The notes beneath the pieces are model-generated. The model was not told the origin of the DNA and searched no databases. It saw only the letters and a list, made by a program, of their open reading frames with translations. From CAVYGM01 sp963768025 (GTDB lineage Bacteria; Bacteroidota; Bacteroidia; Cytophagales; Spirosomataceae): a stretch of DNA of 64,000 nucleotides. The DNA lies in NCBI GenBank assembly GCA_963768025.1, contig CAVYGM010000010.1:186001-250000 (forward strand), in the 5' to 3' direction. Position 1 is the first letter of the stretch; the number at the start of each line of letters is the position of its first letter. Of the stretch, positions 53,313 through 62,017 are shown piece after piece. The position numbers and the translations under genes are program-made.

Positions 53313-53758
53313 CCCACCACGCTAAATGGAATTTCCTGTTCTTCCAGAATATGGCGGATGCGGCTACTATCTTCAAAAAGAATGCGCAGCTCCTTTTTTG
53401 AAAAACCCTCCTCTTCGTCCTCATCCAGCCATTTCCAGTCCTCGGCCGTAGCTTCGAACAGGTCCAGGAGGATGGAGAGCTTTTCAGGCGATTTTTCTTT
53501 CGAGAGCCATTCGGCGCTGTGATCTATGAAAATCACGATTTTCTCCTCCGCAATCCATTGCAGATCATTGAGTAATTCGTCGAGGGAGTCCAAGTTCTGG
53601 CCAAAGTAATCGGGGAAATCAAGAGCAGTGGCTATTTGCTCGTAGAAGGCTTTCAGAGTAGTCGATTGGGAACCATCTACGTGGGCAATGTACCAGCCGG
53701 CAAAAGCCTGGGAGGGATCGGTGCCCGAGGGCAGAAAGAGGAAGTGGGTACTTTTCAT
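53309..53758 (-). CDS. Barstar-family ribonuclease inhibitor
   Basis: A 149-residue cytoplasmic protein of the barstar fold, which blocks barnase-type ribonucleases by masking their active site. The interface helix FPDYFGQNLDSLDELLNDLQW (48-68) matches the classic barstar segment: D57 aligns with Asp35, the key contact, and E61 with Asp39 of B. amyloliquefaciens barstar. The C-terminal half has the usual long helix and strand but an acidic insert (DEDEEEGFSKKEL). It lies immediately downstream of a barnase gene on the same strand, 76 bases away, so it is very likely the self-protection partner. Confidence 0.9.
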   Translation of the reverse strand: MKSTHFLFLPSGTDPSQAFAGWYIAHVDGSQSTTLKAFYEQIATALDFPDYFGQNLDSLDELLNDLQWIAEEKIVIFIDHSAEWLSKEKSPEKLSILLDLFEATAEDWKWLDEDEEEGFSKKELRILFEDSSRIRHILEEQEIPFSVVG

Positions 53759-53834
53759 AATCTATTGTTTTTGAAACCCTTAATGGAGTTTGCTATCTAC
53801 ATTAATAGGGAAATCATGGGCATTTGGTATAAAA

Positions 53835-54299
53835 TCAGTTTTCGGAAAACACCTCCGCAAAAGAATTGTAATGGTCGCGGGTGTACCAAACCCTACCGTC
53901 CGAGCCGGTTACCAAACGCTCAGCACCCCGGTTTTTACCTTCTCTTTTGGGATTCACGTCCCACTCCCGGTACTGTATGCGCTTTCCGTTGCTAGTTGTT
54001 TGAGGTAAATGTTTTTCAAAGTTGCCGAACTTCCGTCCACCCACGTAGCCATTTGGTGCGCGATCGTACTTTCTGATATAGGCCAATACCTCATGTACTT
54101 TGGTGGGTACAGCTTTGCTGGAAACCGACCCGGACCTACGCGGAGGTGTTTGAACGGCCGGGGCTGACTGCTCCGTTTCGACCGGCTTAGAAGATTCCTG
54201 GTCGGAGGAAGAGCGGCAGCTACTACCAGCCCATCCCAGGAATACCAGAAGCAACCCCAAAAAGAGCGTGAGAACCGTTTTTTTGAATACTACTTGCAT
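53835..54299 (-). CDS. Barnase-family ribonuclease, lipoprotein
   Basis: Guanyl-preferring endoribonuclease of the microbial N1/barnase family, 154 residues. The start at 54299 yields the signal MQVVFKKTVLTLFLGLLLVF with a lipobox cysteine at residue 28 (AGSSC). A Pro/Ser-rich linker to about residue 65 leads to the catalytic domain. E112 (REWDV, barnase Glu73), R124 and R128 (RGAERLV, Arg83/Arg87) and H143 (TRDHYNSF, His102) are all kept, so it should be active. The barstar gene follows. Its purpose (nutrient scavenging, competition or a toxin against neighbours) is not known. Confidence 0.9.
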   Translation of the reverse strand: MQVVFKKTVLTLFLGLLLVFLGWAGSSCRSSSDQESSKPVETEQSAPAVQTPPRRSGSVSSKAVPTKVHEVLAYIRKYDRAPNGYVGGRKFGNFEKHLPQTTSNGKRIQYREWDVNPKREGKNRGAERLVTGSDGRVWYTRDHYNSFAEVFSEN

Positions 54300-54337
54300 T
54301 TTCTTAAAGGCAGAATTAATTGTACTCCAAAGATAAC

Positions 54338-54373
54338 AAAAAACCCCTCCCATGAGCTATGGAAAGGGTTTTG
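54338..54373 (-). terminator. Intrinsic terminator upstream of the barnase gene
   Basis: On the minus strand aaaaccctttcc pairs with ggGaggggtttt (10 of 12 positions) across an 11- to 12-base loop and is followed by a T run. It ends the transcript of the small gene at 54397 and separates it from the barnase unit. Confidence 0.7.
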
Positions 54374-54396
54374 CCACTCATTAAGCGTCTGATGGC

Positions 54397-54693
54397 TTAG
54401 TTTAAAGAGAATAATGGTAGGCGTAAAGCTACCATGTTATTGAACATCAATTCGGAAATGGTCGGGCTCATGTAGTCAATCAGGGGAAATCCGGAAACTA
54501 TGGTCATCACTTCGATCTCGTTCTCAGCCTTCACCACGCACCACAACTTGGAACGATCGGCAGTAAGGGCGTATGACATAAGAGTCCCCTGTTCCATCAG
54601 CTCATTCACTTTTAGGCGTTGAGCAGGAATCTTCCGCGCAAAATCCTCCGTAATCTCGGATGGAAATTGTATTTCTACCATAAATTGACTCAT
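54397..54693 (-). CDS. Muconolactone-isomerase-like small protein
   Basis: A 98-residue protein with the dimeric ferredoxin-like fold pattern of muconolactone delta-isomerase (MSQFMVEIQFPSE, then IPAQRLKVNELMEQGTLMSYALTADRSKLWCVVKAENE and the strand-helix VMTIVSGFPLIDYM). True muconolactone isomerase also has about 96 residues, but no active-site comparison is possible here. It starts just after an esterase-like gene in the same direction and precedes a terminator. With the ring-cleaving dioxygenase two genes upstream it may belong to an aromatic-compound response group. ATG 54693 is preferred over 54702. Confidence 0.7.
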   Translation of the reverse strand: MSQFMVEIQFPSEITEDFARKIPAQRLKVNELMEQGTLMSYALTADRSKLWCVVKAENEIEVMTIVSGFPLIDYMSPTISELMFNNMVALRLPLFSLN

Positions 54694-54712
54694 ATCGTAC
54701 AAGGGTTAAATG

Positions 54713-55358
54713 TCAGAACGTAGCCGTTGCCATTACCTGATTAACAACATTTAGCTCATCATCGTTGACACTGTGGGGAAAATTTTTGTAAAGTTTTGCT
54801 AAAACCCTTGCATTCAAACCTTTGAAGATTTGTTCCGATTCTAGTACACGCTCTTTGGGAATGTGAAAATCCACATCGCTACACCCTAGAAAGATTGGAG
54901 TTGGGCCAAAATCACCCTTATAACCCGGCAACATCCCTTCCGGTCCGATGAGGCCTCCGCTCAGTCCGAAAACTCCACCGTAGCGGCGCGGATTGCGGGC
55001 AGCGTATTCGAGCGAGAGACAGGCCCCCTGGGAAAACCCTAGTAAATACATATTCTCGTAAGCAAATCCATGTTCCTGGTGCAAGTCCTCGACGATCGTA
55101 CCCAATACACCTCAAGCGCAGAGGAAAGGCCGGGCTCGTTTTGCGTCAATCGGGGCCATGAATGAATACGGATACCAGGTGTTTTGGGTTGCCTGTGGAG
55201 CCACGTAAGCTACGTTTGGGATAGTAAATATGCTCCGAAAGAGACAGGATACTTTCTGCGGTAGCTCCACGGCCATGTACCATCACCATTACCTTTTCGG
55301 CTTTATCGAGGGTAGCGCCGCGGGTTACGACTGCGTTGGAATTATGTTGTAGTTGCAT
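54713..55358 (-). pseudogene. Phospholipase/carboxylesterase family hydrolase (MhqD-like), two or three frameshifts
   Basis: Alpha/beta hydrolase of about 214 residues. The oxyanion region KVMVMVHGRGATAES is followed by SLSEHIYYP. The nucleophile elbow is GFSQGACLSL, and the triad closes with DVDFHIPKERV (Asp) and NFPHSVNDDEL (His). Between 55205 and 55108 two or three indels split the chain, but another frame supplies the missing family text (YVAPQATQNTWYPYSFMAPI). In Bacillus the homologous mhqD sits with mhqO and responds to quinones; here too a ring-cleaving dioxygenase gene lies directly upstream. Confidence 0.8.
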
Positions 55359-55417
55359 ACTTATGGAAAAATATTCCGGGGCCGAAGCCCCGTAGTTCCT
55401 AGTAATTTTTTAAAAAA

Positions 55418-56364
55418 TTATTTTGCTTCGGCTACCAGCGGGGGTAGCTCGGCTTCTATTTTGGCCCGGCGGGGTTCGTACCACTCGGGGAGTTTGAGCG
55501 AAGTACCCAACGATTCCAGCGGCTCGTCCACCGCAAAACCTGGAGGATTGGTCGCTATCTCGAACAGGATGCCACCCGGCTCGCGGTAGTAGATGCTGTG
55601 GAAATAGTTTCGATCCAGTACCTCGGTAGGGCTGTACCCGGTAGAAAGCAGCTCGCTCACGGATGGCAAGTTGGGTATCATCGGTATCAGTCGAGAAAGC
55701 TACGTGGTGCACCGAACCCGCTCCCTGCAGCGCCCGTACGTCCTTGGGCGAATAGACTATGTCTACGTAATTACCCGGTCCACCCGCACCCGCCTGGAAA
55801 CGGAAGCGATCTTTCTCCTCGGCCACCAGCGTATGCTGCATTGGATTGGTAAGCAGCGCTACGGTACGGTCTATGCTAAATTCATTCAACGATACGGTAT
55901 GAAAGCCCCGCACGGCATATTCTAGCGGGAATTTTACCATTATCCCAGCCGGGCCGGAGGTCGTTGGTGGTAGCTATGAGTTCTACGCCCATGCCGTCAT
56001 AATCCTCAAAACGCAGGTAGCTTTCATCAAAGCGCTGGTAGGGACCGGCGTATGGTATTCCGAAATGCGTAAGCCGATCCATCCAATAGCGGAGGGCGGC
56101 CTGCGGAATGGAAAAGGCGGTATAGGTAAGCTGTCCACCGCCCTTGCGGCCCCGGCTCAGGCCTTCGTAGGGAAAAAATGTCAGGATGGTACCCGGACTG
56201 CCGGTTTCGTCCCCATAATACAGGTGGTACACATCGGGGGCATCGAAGTTGATGGTTTTTTTCAACATTCGTAAGCCCAGGATACCTACGTAAAAATCTA
56301 CATTGCGTTGGGCATCGCTCGCCAGCGCCGTAACGTGATGGATGCCATTTATTAAAGTATTCAT
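55418..56364 (-). pseudogene. Ring-cleaving dioxygenase, VOC superfamily (MhqO-like), two frameshifts
   Basis: A tandem glyoxalase-fold protein of about 315 residues that likely binds Fe(II) and opens catechol or hydroquinone-type rings. The first half has GIHHVTALASDAQRNVDFYVGILGLR (metal His) and YHLYYGDETGSPGTILTFFP. The second half has GSVHHVAFSTDTDD (metal His) and YFHSIYYREPGGILFEIATN (metal Glu). Shifts near 55935 and 55665 break the frame; each continues directly. It is followed by the MhqD-like hydrolase, as in the quinone-responsive mhq operon of Bacillus. Function by family and context, not proven. Confidence 0.82.
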
Positions 56365-56541
56365 GGTTTTGATTTTTATTTATATGTATCAACATTTAAT
56401 GTAAATACATTTATTATTGCCATTTAGTTTCCTATTTGCACTTTTTTTAACAAGACCCCATTTTCAGGGTCCAGAAGCCAGGGCCGACTTGTCAAATATA
56501 AGTTTTTCTGGCTCATGATAGCGAATTAAACCGGCGAGTCT

Positions 56542-56549
56542 TACCTTTG
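56542..56549 (+). promoter_or_regulatory. -7 promoter element upstream of the TPP riboswitch
   Basis: TACCTTTG matches the Bacteroidota TAnnTTTG box and lies about 16 bases before the first riboswitch helix, as a promoter for a riboswitch-led transcript should. The -33 element is not clear. Confidence 0.5.
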
Positions 56550-56557
56550 CGAAAGAA

Positions 56558-56645
56558 AATCTCATAAGGGGTGCCCTACCGATCGGGCTGAGATCATACC
56601 CATTGAACCTGATCCGGGTAATGCCGGCGAAGGGAAGAGACGCTA
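56558..56645 (+). ncRNA. TPP (thiamine pyrophosphate) riboswitch
   Basis: The THI-box core is unmistakable: aggggtgcc, ggctgagatcatacccattg, aacctgatccgggtaatgcc and ggcgaagggaag follow in the canonical order, forming the pyrimidine-sensing and pyrophosphate-sensing arms. It sits about 160 bases before a TonB-dependent receptor gene, so thiamine pyrophosphate should repress uptake of thiamine or a precursor. Confidence 0.95.
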
Positions 56646-56807
56646 CTCTGAATCCATATATACGACTACGCCTCCCTACGTGAGTGCACGCACCAGCGGA
56701 CAAGTAGTTTCGGACTTAGGTAAGTAGCCTGCTCATAACATCATGTAGTTAACTATTTTTATCCAAGGTAGGTTTGGCCCCTTGCCTATCGTAAACTTTA
56801 CCTCGCC

Positions 56808-59259
56808 ATGCGAAAAGTTACGACCTATCTCCTGGTTTTTCTCCTGAGTGCAGGAGTAAGCCTCTCTTTGTTTGCCCAGCAAACCTATACCGGACAAGTA
56901 CTAGACGCCGAAGACGGCACCCCTCTACCCGGTGCCACCGTCCGGGCCGGTGAGTACCGGGGTACCACCACCAACGCCAGCGGGCGTTTTGTCCTGACCA
57001 ACATTCCCGAAAGCGTTGTTGCTCTGGAAATTTCCTACATTGGTTACGAACCGGTGAAAGTGGCTACCCGGAATTTTTCACAAACTGCCTCCATTACCCT
57101 TAAACGCTCGGTTTTCGTGGCTGATGAAGTCATCGTCAGCGCAACCCGCGTCTCCGATCGGACGGGCATGGCCTACTCCAACGTAAGCGCCGAAGCTCTT
57201 ACCAAGCAGAATCTGGGGCAGGACATTCCGGTGTTACTCAACTTTACGCCTTCGCTGGTAAGCACCAGCGATGCCGGAGGAGGGGTGGGCTATACGGGTA
57301 TCCGCATCCGGGGTACCGATGCCACGCGCATCAACGTGACCATCAACGGTATCCCCTACAACGATGCCGAAAGCCAGGGGGTATTTTGGGTCAATATGCC
57401 CGACTTCGCCTCGTCGGTCAGTAGCATTCAGATTCAGCGCGGGGTGGGTACCTCTACCAACGGGGCCGGGGCTTTTGGGGCTACGGTGAATGTCAATACC
57501 AACGAGTTTCGGAAAGAGGCCTACGCGGAGCTTTCCAATGCATTTGGTTCGTTCAATACCCGCAAACATACCGTGAAGGTAGGCTCCGGCTTGCTCAACA
57601 ATCACTTTACGGTAGATGCCCGCCTGTCGCAGGTAGCTTCCGATGGCTTTGTGGATCGGGCCAAAAGCGATTTGCGATCCTACTACCTTTCAGGGGGGTA
57701 CTTTGGTAAGAAAAGCTTTGTGCGGTTGAATGTTTTCTCGGGCAAGGAAGTCACGTACCAGTCGTGGAATGGTACACCCGAGGCGCGGGTGAAGGGCGAC
57801 CGCGAAGGTATGCTCGCTTTCATAGACCGCAACGGCCTCAACGAGCGCGACGCTCAGAATCTGCTGAATTCGGATAGCCGCACCTACAACTTCTACACCT
57901 ACGACAACGAGGTAGACAACTACAAGCAGGATCACTACCAGCTTGGTATCGTCGCACACGCTGAGCAAAAACCTGACGCTGAACCTGAACGGATTCCTGG
58001 TACGGGGCCTGGGCTACTACGAGCAGTACCGCGATAATGACAGACTCAGCAACTACAAAATCGCCAATGTGGTGATTGGAGGTGATACCATCCGCCGGAC
58101 GGATCTGATCCGTCGCCGCTGGCTGGACAACTACTTCTATGGTACTACCTTCTCGCTGGATTATAATAGCTTCAAAAAACTGACGGCTAACGTTGGCGGG
58201 GGAATCAACAAGTACGACGGTGACCACTACGGTGAGGTCATCTGGGCGCGTTATGCCGGCACGAGTTCCATCCGGCAACGATACTACACAAATAATGGTA
58301 CCAAAACGGATGCCAACCTATACGGAAAAGTGTATTACCAGTTTACGGATAAGCTGAATGCGTTCGCTGATGTGCAGGTGCGGCGGGTCACTCATACAAT
58401 CCTGGGGGATGATAATCAGAGAAGACAAAATGATTTCGATAAATCGTTTACTTTTTTCAATCCCAAAGCTGGTCTGAACTACCAGATTTCGGAGCAGAGT
58501 ACGGCGTATGCCTCATACAGCATCGGCAACCGTGAGCCTAACCGCGACGACTTTGTAGAATCAACGACGGAAATTCAACCCAGTGCTGAAACGCTCCGCG
58601 ACCTCGAAGCCGGCTACCGGGTACAGGGAAGCAAAGCGGCTTTCTCGGCTAACTTTTACTACATGGATTACAAAAACCAGCTGGTGCTAACGGGGCAGGT
58701 CAACGACGTAGGAAATTCCATCCGGGTCAATGTGCCCAACAGCTACCGCATGGGGATTGAACTGGAAGGATCTCTGGCCCTCAACCGACAGTGGAAGTGG
58801 AACGCCAATGCCACGTTCAGCCAGAATAAGATCGCCAATTTTACGGAGTACGTGGTAGACTACGACAACGGCGGGTACCAGGTCATTGATCACGGGAAGA
58901 CGGATATTTCCTTTTCTCCCAACGTGATCGTCGGCAGTCAGCTTTCCTATATACCCGCAAAAAATGTAGAACTGGCTCTGCTGACCAAGTATGTGGGCAA
59001 GCAGTACCTCGACAATACGTCCAACGAAGACCGCGCACTTGATGCTTACTTTACCAACGACCTCCGCTTCACCTGGACGTTGACGCCCAAATGGGCCAAG
59101 CAAATCGTACTGAAAGCTTTGGTTAATAATATCCTGAGTGAGAGGTATTCTTCCAATGGCTATACCTATGGCTATATCGCTGGCGGACGGGTGCAGGAGA
59201 ATTTTTACTATCCGCAGGCAGGGCGCAATTTTCTGGTGGGGCTGGATTTGCGATTCTGA
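56808..59259 (+). pseudogene. TonB-dependent receptor under TPP control, one frameshift
   Basis: Outer-membrane importer of about 815 residues, probably for thiamine or a thiamine precursor because a TPP riboswitch precedes it. A Sec signal (VTTYLLVFLLSAGVSLSLFA) leads to a carboxypeptidase-like domain (YTGQVLDAEDGTPLPGATV), the plug (DEVIVSATRVSDRTGMAYSN, IRIRGTDATRINVTINGIPY, IQIQRGVGTSTNGAGAFGAT) and a complete barrel ending in GRNFLVGLDLRF with the terminal Phe. One indel near 57945 shifts the frame in the middle of YQL...VSSHTLSKNLTLNLNG; both sides are intact. A strong terminator follows. Confidence 0.9.
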
Positions 59260-59275
59260 GATTTTATATTGGTTA

Positions 59276-59322
59276 AAAACGCGAACGCGCCGGCAGGGAG
59301 ACTGTCGGCGCGTTCGCGTTTT
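59276..59322. terminator. Strong terminator after the TonB-dependent receptor gene
   Basis: A stem of about 21 bp (aaaacgcgaacgcgccggca and its complement, one G-U pair) with a 5-base loop starts 17 bases after the receptor stop codon. A on one side and T on the other make it effective in both directions, serving also the converging gene at 59346. Confidence 0.88.
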
Positions 59323-59345
59323 ATATACCTGCTATTCCACACTCC

Positions 59346-59714
59346 TCAGAGCATATTCAGCATTTTCTCTGTCGCATCTAATCCTTCGCGAATGGTACGA
59401 ACCGAAGGCGTGCCGTGGTAATATCCTGCCAGGTGCAGAGTATCGTACACTTCATTCAGATAAGACAGCAGCGTTTTGTTGTACTTCCGCAGCCGGTCGC
59501 GATACTCTTCTATATTTCTGGGCTTTTTGTACTTAATACCTTCCTTCTTCTCCAAATAAGCATCCGCTATCATCAGAGCTGCATTATAAGCTGTACCCGA
59601 AGCCATCTGCACGTACTTGATGTCACGGTATTCGTTACCTTCTTTACCCGCTTTCGTTTTAAGTATTTCCCGTGCATTATCCAGGTAGCGGTTTATTTCT
59701 TTAGTATTGTCCAT
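59346..59714 (-). CDS. DUF5618-like protein
   Basis: A 122-residue, all-helical, highly charged protein (INRYLDNAREILKTKAGKEG, KYVQMASGTAYNAALMIADAYL, YRDRLRKYNKTLLSYLNEVYDTLHLAGYYHG). The pattern recalls DUF5618, a small Bacteroidota family with a HEPN-like helical look, but no catalytic motif can be named. It has no signal and is probably cytoplasmic. It stands alone between a terminator and the DinB-like gene. Confidence is good that the gene is real, moderate for the family. Confidence 0.7.
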   Translation of the reverse strand: MDNTKEINRYLDNAREILKTKAGKEGNEYRDIKYVQMASGTAYNAALMIADAYLEKKEGIKYKKPRNIEEYRDRLRKYNKTLLSYLNEVYDTLHLAGYYHGTPSVRTIREGLDATEKMLNML

Positions 59715-59824
59715 AGAGGATTGGGGTAAAGCTGTTTAAAATGAAACGTAGATCAGACTTGCAAGATGCCACTTTTACTATAATAATTTGGGGCTCTATA
59801 AAATAATCATTTTCCAAACCCTCT

Positions 59825-60304
59825 CTACCTCAACCGCTTAATCAACGTACTAATATACAGCATTTCGCCGGTATGCAGCCCTTCGTGTAGTAGCAGGAAT
59901 TCTATTTGGCTACCCACGGTTTTGCCACCGGGGAAGTTGATGGGGCTATCGCTGTTCCAATGATCGGGGGTAGTAGTGGCTACCAGTTCTTCGATGCGGG
60001 AGCCGCGTTGCAGAAAGGCCGTCACTACGGCTTCCAGCGCCGGGTATGCCTCGGGGGCGTGCGGGGTGGAGCCGAAGCCAAAGAGGGCCGTTTCGTTATC
60101 AAGTTTTTCCAGCTTTTCGGTCGGGTTCAGGAGTTTGATGTAGGTATTGCGGAAAAACGTCAGGTGTCCTACTTCCCATAAGAGCGAGTTGGCCGAGTTG
60201 TAGGGACGAAACAGTGCTTCGGCCTGCGTAATGCCTTCGGTGGCTTTGGTAACTTTCTGATTGTGGTAGCTGATGCCTTTTTTGAGTAGGGAGAATGGGT
60301 CCAT
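59825..60304 (-). CDS. DinB-family protein
   Basis: A 159-residue four-helix-bundle protein of the DinB/YfiT superfamily, whose members bind a divalent metal and often catalyse thiol-dependent reactions such as glutathione- or bacillithiol-type transfers. The three expected metal-binding histidines are at 47 (WEVGHLTFF), 140 and 144 (LLLHEGLHTGEM). No partner gene defines the substrate. Start: ATG 60304, which opens MDPFSLLKKGISYHNQ, usual for the family. Cytoplasmic. Confidence 0.85.
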   Translation of the reverse strand: MDPFSLLKKGISYHNQKVTKATEGITQAEALFRPYNSANSLLWEVGHLTFFRNTYIKLLNPTEKLEKLDNETALFGFGSTPHAPEAYPALEAVVTAFLQRGSRIEELVATTTPDHWNSDSPINFPGGKTVGSQIEFLLLHEGLHTGEMLYISTLIKRLR

Positions 60305-60346
60305 GGGGATTGTTGTGAAATGTGAGGTAATGCTGTATTAATCATT

Positions 60347-60415
60347 TTTTTTACCACAGAGTTCAGAAGAGCGGTACGCCGCCCGGTCAGGCACATAGTT
60401 TCACAGAGATCATAA
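60347..60415. repeat. Degenerate copy of a dispersed ACCACAGAG-type repeat
   Basis: The text ttttttaccacagagttca and a second tttcacagagat about 40 bases on resemble the reverse complement of the CTTTGCGGTAAA elements at 24582 and 27229. The interval between dinB and hemE otherwise holds no gene. Confidence 0.3.
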
Positions 60416-60473
60416 GTAGGATTTATGCAACTCCCTTTCCCCGCGGGTGAGAGAAAAATATACCCTTCTTCCT

Positions 60474-60481
60474 TACCTTTG
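60474..60481 (+). promoter_or_regulatory. -7 promoter element of hemE
   Basis: TACCTTTG matches the Bacteroidota -7 box exactly and ends five bases before ATG 60486, implying a nearly leaderless message. It supports 60486, not 60447, as the start. Confidence 0.5.
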
Positions 60482-60485
60482 CGGC

Positions 60486-61514
60486 ATGAACTTACAGAAC
60501 GACTTACTACTGAGAGCCGCCCGCGGCGAACGCGTGGAGCGTACCCCCGTCTGGACCATGCGGCAGGCGGGCCGAATATTGGCCGAGTACCGCGCCGTGC
60601 GCGAGCAGGCCGGGAGCTTTATCAAGCTGGCTACTACGCCCGAACTGGCCGCCGAGGTGACCATTCAGCCCGTGGATATTCTGGGGGTGGATGCGGCCAT
60701 TATTTTCTCCGATATTCTGGTGATACCCGAGGGTATGGGGCTTCCCTACGAGATGGTAGAGCAGCGCGGGCCGGTGTTTCCGCGTACGGTACGCACGGCT
60801 GCCGATCTGGAAAGCCTGCGTATTGCCGATCCTGAGGGCGACCTAGGCTATGTGCTGGATGCCTTGAAGATTGTAAAAAAAGAGCTGAATGGCCGGGTAC
60901 CTTTGATCGGTTTTGCGGGGGCTCCTTTTACCATTTTTTGCTATATGACCGAGGGGAAAGGTTCCAAAACTTTCTCGGTAGCCAAAAAACTTCTCTACAC
61001 CGATCCCGAATTTTCGCACACTCTGTTGCAAAAAATCACCGACAGCACCATCGCCTACCTAAAAGCGCAGGCCGTAGCCGGGGCCGACCTGCTGCAGGTG
61101 TTCGACTCGTGGGCGGGTATTCTTTCCCCCGAGCAGTACCGGGAGTTTTCGTTGCCCTACATCAAACAGATTTGCGATGCCATCCACGAGGTACCCGTAA
61201 CGGTATTTGCCAAGGGAGCCTTCTTTGCCCGCAAAGAAATTGGCGAGCTTTCCTGCTCGGTGGTGGGGCTTGACTGGAATATGGATATTCACGAGTCGCG
61301 GGAACTGATCCCGAACAAAACCCTGCAGGGCAATCTGGACCCCTGCGCCCTGTACGGCAGTTTTGAGCAGATACGGGCGGAAGTGAAGAAAATGGTAGGG
61401 GCCTTCGGTACCCAACGCTACATCGCCAACCTGGGCCATGGGGTATACCCCGATACCCCACCCGACAATGTGCGGTGTTTTATTGATGCCGTCAAGGAGT
61501 TTTCGCAGGAGTAA
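60486..61514 (+). CDS. hemE: Uroporphyrinogen decarboxylase
   Basis: Heme-pathway enzyme of 342 residues that removes four carboxyl groups from uroporphyrinogen III to give coproporphyrinogen III. Diagnostic motifs are PVWTMRQAGRILAEYR (substrate-binding Arg), DAAIIFSDILVIPEGMG (the catalytic Asp region), GFAGAPFTIFCYM, LQVFDSWAGILSP and GNLDPCALYG. The start at 60486 gives the standard N-terminus MNLQNDLLLRAARGE; the 13 residues before it are not part of the family and cover the promoter. Cytoplasmic housekeeping gene. Confidence 0.95.
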   Translation: MNLQNDLLLRAARGERVERTPVWTMRQAGRILAEYRAVREQAGSFIKLATTPELAAEVTIQPVDILGVDAAIIFSDILVIPEGMGLPYEMVEQRGPVFPRTVRTAADLESLRIADPEGDLGYVLDALKIVKKELNGRVPLIGFAGAPFTIFCYMTEGKGSKTFSVAKKLLYTDPEFSHTLLQKITDSTIAYLKAQAVAGADLLQVFDSWAGILSPEQYREFSLPYIKQICDAIHEVPVTVFAKGAFFARKEIGELSCSVVGLDWNMDIHESRELIPNKTLQGNLDPCALYGSFEQIRAEVKKMVGAFGTQRYIANLGHGVYPDTPPDNVRCFIDAVKEFSQE

Positions 61515-61528
61515 TCTATCTTGTAAGC

Positions 61529-61924
61529 TTACTCCGAATCCCAAACCCCGCATTCCAGGATTTCCAGTACGTGACCGTCGGGGTCGTCGAAGTAGAAGGA
61601 GCGGGTACCCCGCGCCCAGGTTTCGTGGTGATATACATCAATGTTTCGTTCCTTAACCGCCCGGAGCAGGGCTTCGTAGTGGCCGTCAGGGGCTTCGAAA
61701 GCCAGGTGCAGTTTGCCGGAGCCATAGTGCGGAGGCGGAGAGTTTTTTTCGCGTGATACATCCGGCAGGAAGCACAGTAACACCGAACTACCAGCCCGAA
61801 AAAATACGTGGCTGCCTTCGACAAAGGAAATAACTTCTAGGCCGAGTCGGTCGGCGTAGAAGGTTCGGGTGCGTTCCAGATTGCTTACATACAGACAAGT
61901 TTCTTTGATTTGGGTGAATTTCAT
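61529..61924 (-). CDS. VOC-family (glyoxalase/bleomycin-resistance fold) protein
   Basis: A 131-residue metal-dependent enzyme or binding protein of the vicinal oxygen chelate superfamily. The two beta-alpha-beta-beta-beta modules are visible: ETCLYVSNLERTRTFYADRLGLEV and GKLHLAFEAPDGHYEALL, ending in RSFYFDDPDGHVLEILEC with the terminal metal-binding Glu. The size resembles fosfomycin-resistance or general glyoxalase-fold proteins, but no specific activity can be given. It converges with hemE, 14 bases apart, and is divergent from the Crp/Fnr regulator. Confidence 0.82.
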   Translation of the reverse strand: MKFTQIKETCLYVSNLERTRTFYADRLGLEVISFVEGSHVFFRAGSSVLLCFLPDVSREKNSPPPHYGSGKLHLAFEAPDGHYEALLRAVKERNIDVYHHETWARGTRSFYFDDPDGHVLEILECGVWDSE

Positions 61925-61944
61925 GGGTTGAGGAAAGAATAAGG

Positions 61945-61952
61945 TACCTTTG
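61945..61952 (+). promoter_or_regulatory. -7 promoter element of the Crp/Fnr gene
   Basis: TACCTTTG matches the Bacteroidota -7 consensus. It lies 66 bases before ATG 62018 and overlaps the first codon of the longer frame (61952), so it favours the downstream start. Confidence 0.45.
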
Positions 61953-62017
61953 TGACCTGTAAAGATAGTAGGAACGATGCGCCCCTATATCCAGATTACT
62001 CGCAAAAAAACTTTGCC

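Noticed and set aside
56464..56703. Antisense frame of 79 codons
   Set aside because: It runs across the TPP riboswitch, which accounts for the sequence.
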